From: G963675935 sp963675935
Lineage (GTDB): Bacteria > Planctomycetota > Planctomycetia > Pirellulales > Thermoguttaceae
Length of the DNA stretch: 64,000 nucleotides
Direction: 5' to 3'
Assembly (NCBI GenBank): GCA_963675935.2
Contig: OY780964.2
Coordinates: 744,001 to 808,000, forward strand
Position numbers and translations under genes: made by a program. Below the pieces are notes generated by a model. It searched no databases, was not told the origin of the DNA, and saw nothing but the letters and a program-made list of their open reading frames with translations. Below, one piece after another: positions 62,072-64,000 of the stretch; position 1 is the stretch's first letter, and each line of letters opens with the position of its first letter.

Positions 62072-63627
62072 ACAAGTTGTATGGCATGGCGTTGACCCTG
62101 GGCGATCGGCTCAATCCCGTCGCCGTTCGAGAATTTCGGCAGTCGGTGCAAGGCCGCGGGGTCATCGTTATTTTGATGCTGTTCCTCACGGTCAATCTGT
62201 GCGCCATCGGCGGCTATTTGACGTTGTCGCCGAACGCCGAAACCAGCACCACCGCCGGGCGCGACATCTGCATGTTCCTCCTGGGCGTCCTGTTTGTCAC
62301 GTGCATCGGGCTGGTTCCGCTCTACGTCGGGTTCCGCATGTCGAAGGAGCGCAACGACGCCAACGCCGATCTGCTGTTCATCACGACGCTGTCGCCCGGC
62401 GCCATCGTTCGCGGCAAATACATGGTGGCGATGGCCATAACGCTGCTGATTTTCAGCATCTGCACACCGTTCCTGACGGTCACGTATTTGCTGCGCGGCG
62501 TCGATCTGCCGACGATCTTTTTCGTGCTGGGCATCGGGCTTTTCTTTTGCACGGCCTCGAACGCGCTCGGCGTGGTGGTCGGCTCCGTCGGCGGAACCAT
62601 GGGCGGCCGTGTGCTAGTCGGCCTCGGCGCCCTGTTCTGCTTGTTCTACATGGTTATCGGTTCGATAGCGATGTCGGGGCAGTTCATTTACTACAGCCGC
62701 GGATTGTCCTATTTGTTTGGGCCTACTTCTCGATACCTGTGGTTCGGCATCACATCGTTTCTTTTGTTCGACGCGCTGGCCATCGGGCTGTGCTACGTGC
62801 TGGCCACCGCGATGCTGAGCGTGAAAACCTCGAATCGCATGTTCGTTCCGCGACTTTACATCACCGGCTGCTGGATCACAAGCGGCGTCATTTTCGCCAT
62901 TTGGTGTTTTCTCGAATCGACCGTCGATCTGATCGTCGTTTGGGCCGTCATTTGCGGCGTGTGCTTGTCGATCCTGCTGGTGACAACCTTGGGCGAGCGC
63001 GATTCCTGGACCGCGCGGGTACGGCGAAAAATTCCACATAATTTCCCGATGCGCGTCCTCGCCTTCCTGACCTACACCGGCTCGGCCGGCGGGCTGGCCT
63101 GGTGGACACTGCTGTTCGTCGCCACCATGTCGATTGTCCTGGCGATCAATGTTGCACGGGGATTTTTGGGATGGCATCCGTGGATGAACGAGGCATTGAC
63201 CAACGTCGCCATCATTTTCGGCTACTCGCTGAGCTACTGCCTGACAATCGCGTTTTTGCGTCTGTCGATCTTCCGGCGGTTGCCGACCGTCGCGCTTTCG
63301 GTGATGGCGGCGTTTTTGGGCGTTGTCGTGTGCTTGGGGCCATACTTCACGGCCTTCTTTCTCGAACACAACAGTTGGAACGCCCTGCCGTGGTATTTGT
63401 TAGGCAGCCCGGTGGTGCTGACTATGTCGAACCACGAGGCGATTGCGTGCGCCCCGGCGGTGGTTGGGGCATGGCTTTTGCTGAGTCTTGTGGTTACCGT
63501 GCCGTGGGGATTCGGCCAATGGCGCCGCTTTACGCCGCATAAAACCGCATTGCCGCCGGTTGTCCCTTCCGCGTACATCGAGCCGGTGTTGGCCGCGGAG
63601 TTATGCGAAGAGAGACAGGAAAGTTGA
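62068..63627 (+). CDS. ABC-2 type transporter permease
   Basis: 519 residues from GTG 62068, overlapping the ATPase stop. RLNPVAVREFRQSVQGRGVI, VILMLFLTVNLCAIGGYLTL is the N-terminal cytoplasmic motif and first helix of ABC-2 permeases; about twelve hydrophobic segments follow (LLGVLFVTCIGLVPLYVGFR, MAITLLIFSICTPFLTVTYL, LVGLGALFCLFYMVIGSIAM). Substrate unknown. In gliding bacteria and planctomycetes, comparable ATPase-permease pairs accompany extracytoplasmic membrane proteins such as the one at 59235. Confidence 0.88.
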   Translation: MNKLYGMALTLGDRLNPVAVREFRQSVQGRGVIVILMLFLTVNLCAIGGYLTLSPNAETSTTAGRDICMFLLGVLFVTCIGLVPLYVGFRMSKERNDANADLLFITTLSPGAIVRGKYMVAMAITLLIFSICTPFLTVTYLLRGVDLPTIFFVLGIGLFFCTASNALGVVVGSVGGTMGGRVLVGLGALFCLFYMVIGSIAMSGQFIYYSRGLSYLFGPTSRYLWFGITSFLLFDALAIGLCYVLATAMLSVKTSNRMFVPRLYITGCWITSGVIFAIWCFLESTVDLIVVWAVICGVCLSILLVTTLGERDSWTARVRRKIPHNFPMRVLAFLTYTGSAGGLAWWTLLFVATMSIVLAINVARGFLGWHPWMNEALTNVAIIFGYSLSYCLTIAFLRLSIFRRLPTVALSVMAAFLGVVVCLGPYFTAFFLEHNSWNALPWYLLGSPVVLTMSNHEAIACAPAVVGAWLLLSLVVTVPWGFGQWRRFTPHKTALPPVVPSAYIEPVLAAELCEERQES

Positions 63628-63637
63628 ACATGGCCGC

Positions 63638-63707
63638 TTGATAATGTCGCAATAGCCGGGGGCCAACGGCCCGCGGAATGTGCTTTCCATCACCAATGAC
63701 GTCGACA
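63638..63707. repeat. Dispersed repeat G2
   Basis: Inverted, 67-of-70-base match to G1 (26643-26712), containing AATAGCCGGGGGCCAACGG. It lies between the permease and DUF58 genes of one apparent operon. Confidence 0.85.
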
Positions 63708-63748
63708 TTTATCGCCTGACCGTCAATCAACGAAAAACGCTTCCGACC

Positions 63749-64000
63749 ATGCCCGACTCCCTCGCTCCATTTCTAACGGAAGGCCAATTGGCTGGCGGCC
63801 GCTATCGGCTGACGGCGCCGCGCCACGCGCCGCAGGGGTTGGCCGGCTCGCAGTTGGGCCGGTTGGCCGGCGAAAGCATGGAGTTCATGGACCACCGCGA
63901 GTATCAGCCGGGCGACGACCTTCGACGGCTCGATTGGTCGGCCTACGCCCGAAGCGATCGGATGATCGTCAAATTGTATCGGCAGGAAGTCTGCCCTCAT
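63749..64000 (+). CDS. DUF58 family protein, partial
   Basis: The first 84 residues from ATG 63749 run to the window edge. LGRLAGESMEFMDHREYQPG, DDLRRLDWSAYARSDRMIVK and LYRQE are the conserved core of DUF58 proteins (SGxxxEFxxxRxYxxGDDxRxIDW pattern). These proteins accompany MoxR ATPases and often VWA proteins; here the MoxR gene is 4.5 kb upstream in the same cluster. The membrane-anchoring helices usually found before this core are absent, so this is the cytoplasmic short type. Confidence 0.88.
   Translation, partial: MPDSLAPFLTEGQLAGGRYRLTAPRHAPQGLAGSQLGRLAGESMEFMDHREYQPGDDLRRLDWSAYARSDRMIVKLYRQEVCPH

Overview
The window looks like chromosome of a G+C-rich, repeat-laden planctomycete, probably of the Pirellulales group. 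This is an inference from gene content: a PEP-CTERM protein, a type II/IV pilus-like operon with a giant PilX-like protein, a MoxR/DUF58/ABC cluster, degraded HEAT-repeat and Gfo/Idh/MocA genes, a GH95 glycosidase, a second-type RpoD sigma factor and many small secreted proteins of unknown function. No rRNA, tRNA or CRISPR array was recognised. Most very long open frames opposite the genes are GC-driven shadows.

Layout. 1-3.5 kb: end of a SAM hydroxide adenosyltransferase gene, a DUF2283/DUF4258 pair, gatB carrying an in-frame palindromic insertion, and a DUF433/DUF5615/DUF433 toxin-antitoxin-like array. 3.8-8.1 kb: M42 aminopeptidase, a decayed PIN toxin gene with an intact small partner ORF, a membrane protein, and a two-gene unit with a GME-family deiminase. 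8.4-14.2 kb: RpoD-type sigma factor, a lipoprotein, holA, a secreted Ig-like protein, and a second PIN toxin gene broken at a run of six G. 14.2-20 kb: pyruvate:ferredoxin oxidoreductase and an FHA-GAF-PP2C phosphatase. 20-23.8 kb: an insertion sequence whose transposase gene is split by an antisense group II intron. 23.8-25.9 kb: gene remnants (HEAT, Gfo/Idh/MocA). 25.9-39 kb: lipoate ligase-like protein, GH95, APC permease, infA, a secreted protein, lysA, a DUF6786-like protein, an M48 protease and a sugar-nucleotide epimerase. 39-40 kb: PEP-CTERM protein with a near-consensus promoter. 40.4-56 kb: an eight-gene minus-strand pilus/secretion operon in the order GspE-like, PilT, GspE-like, GspF, GspG, GspH, GspI/PilV-like, giant PilX/GspK-like. 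56.6-64 kb: a plus-strand cluster of coiled-coil membrane protein, MoxR ATPase, membrane protein, ABC ATPase, ABC permease and DUF58 protein, several joined by 4-base overlaps.

The most distinctive feature is the repeat load. At least ten families of short palindromic repeats occur. Some are nested in each other, so the same core sits inside three different outer arms. Several have entered reading frames without breaking them: gatB, the M48 protease, the epimerase, and above all the leader peptides of the prepilins, where one leader has grown to about 113 residues. The window therefore records an unusual tolerance for palindromes inside coding sequence, alongside ordinary decay (two PIN toxins, a HEAT gene, a dehydrogenase and a transposase).
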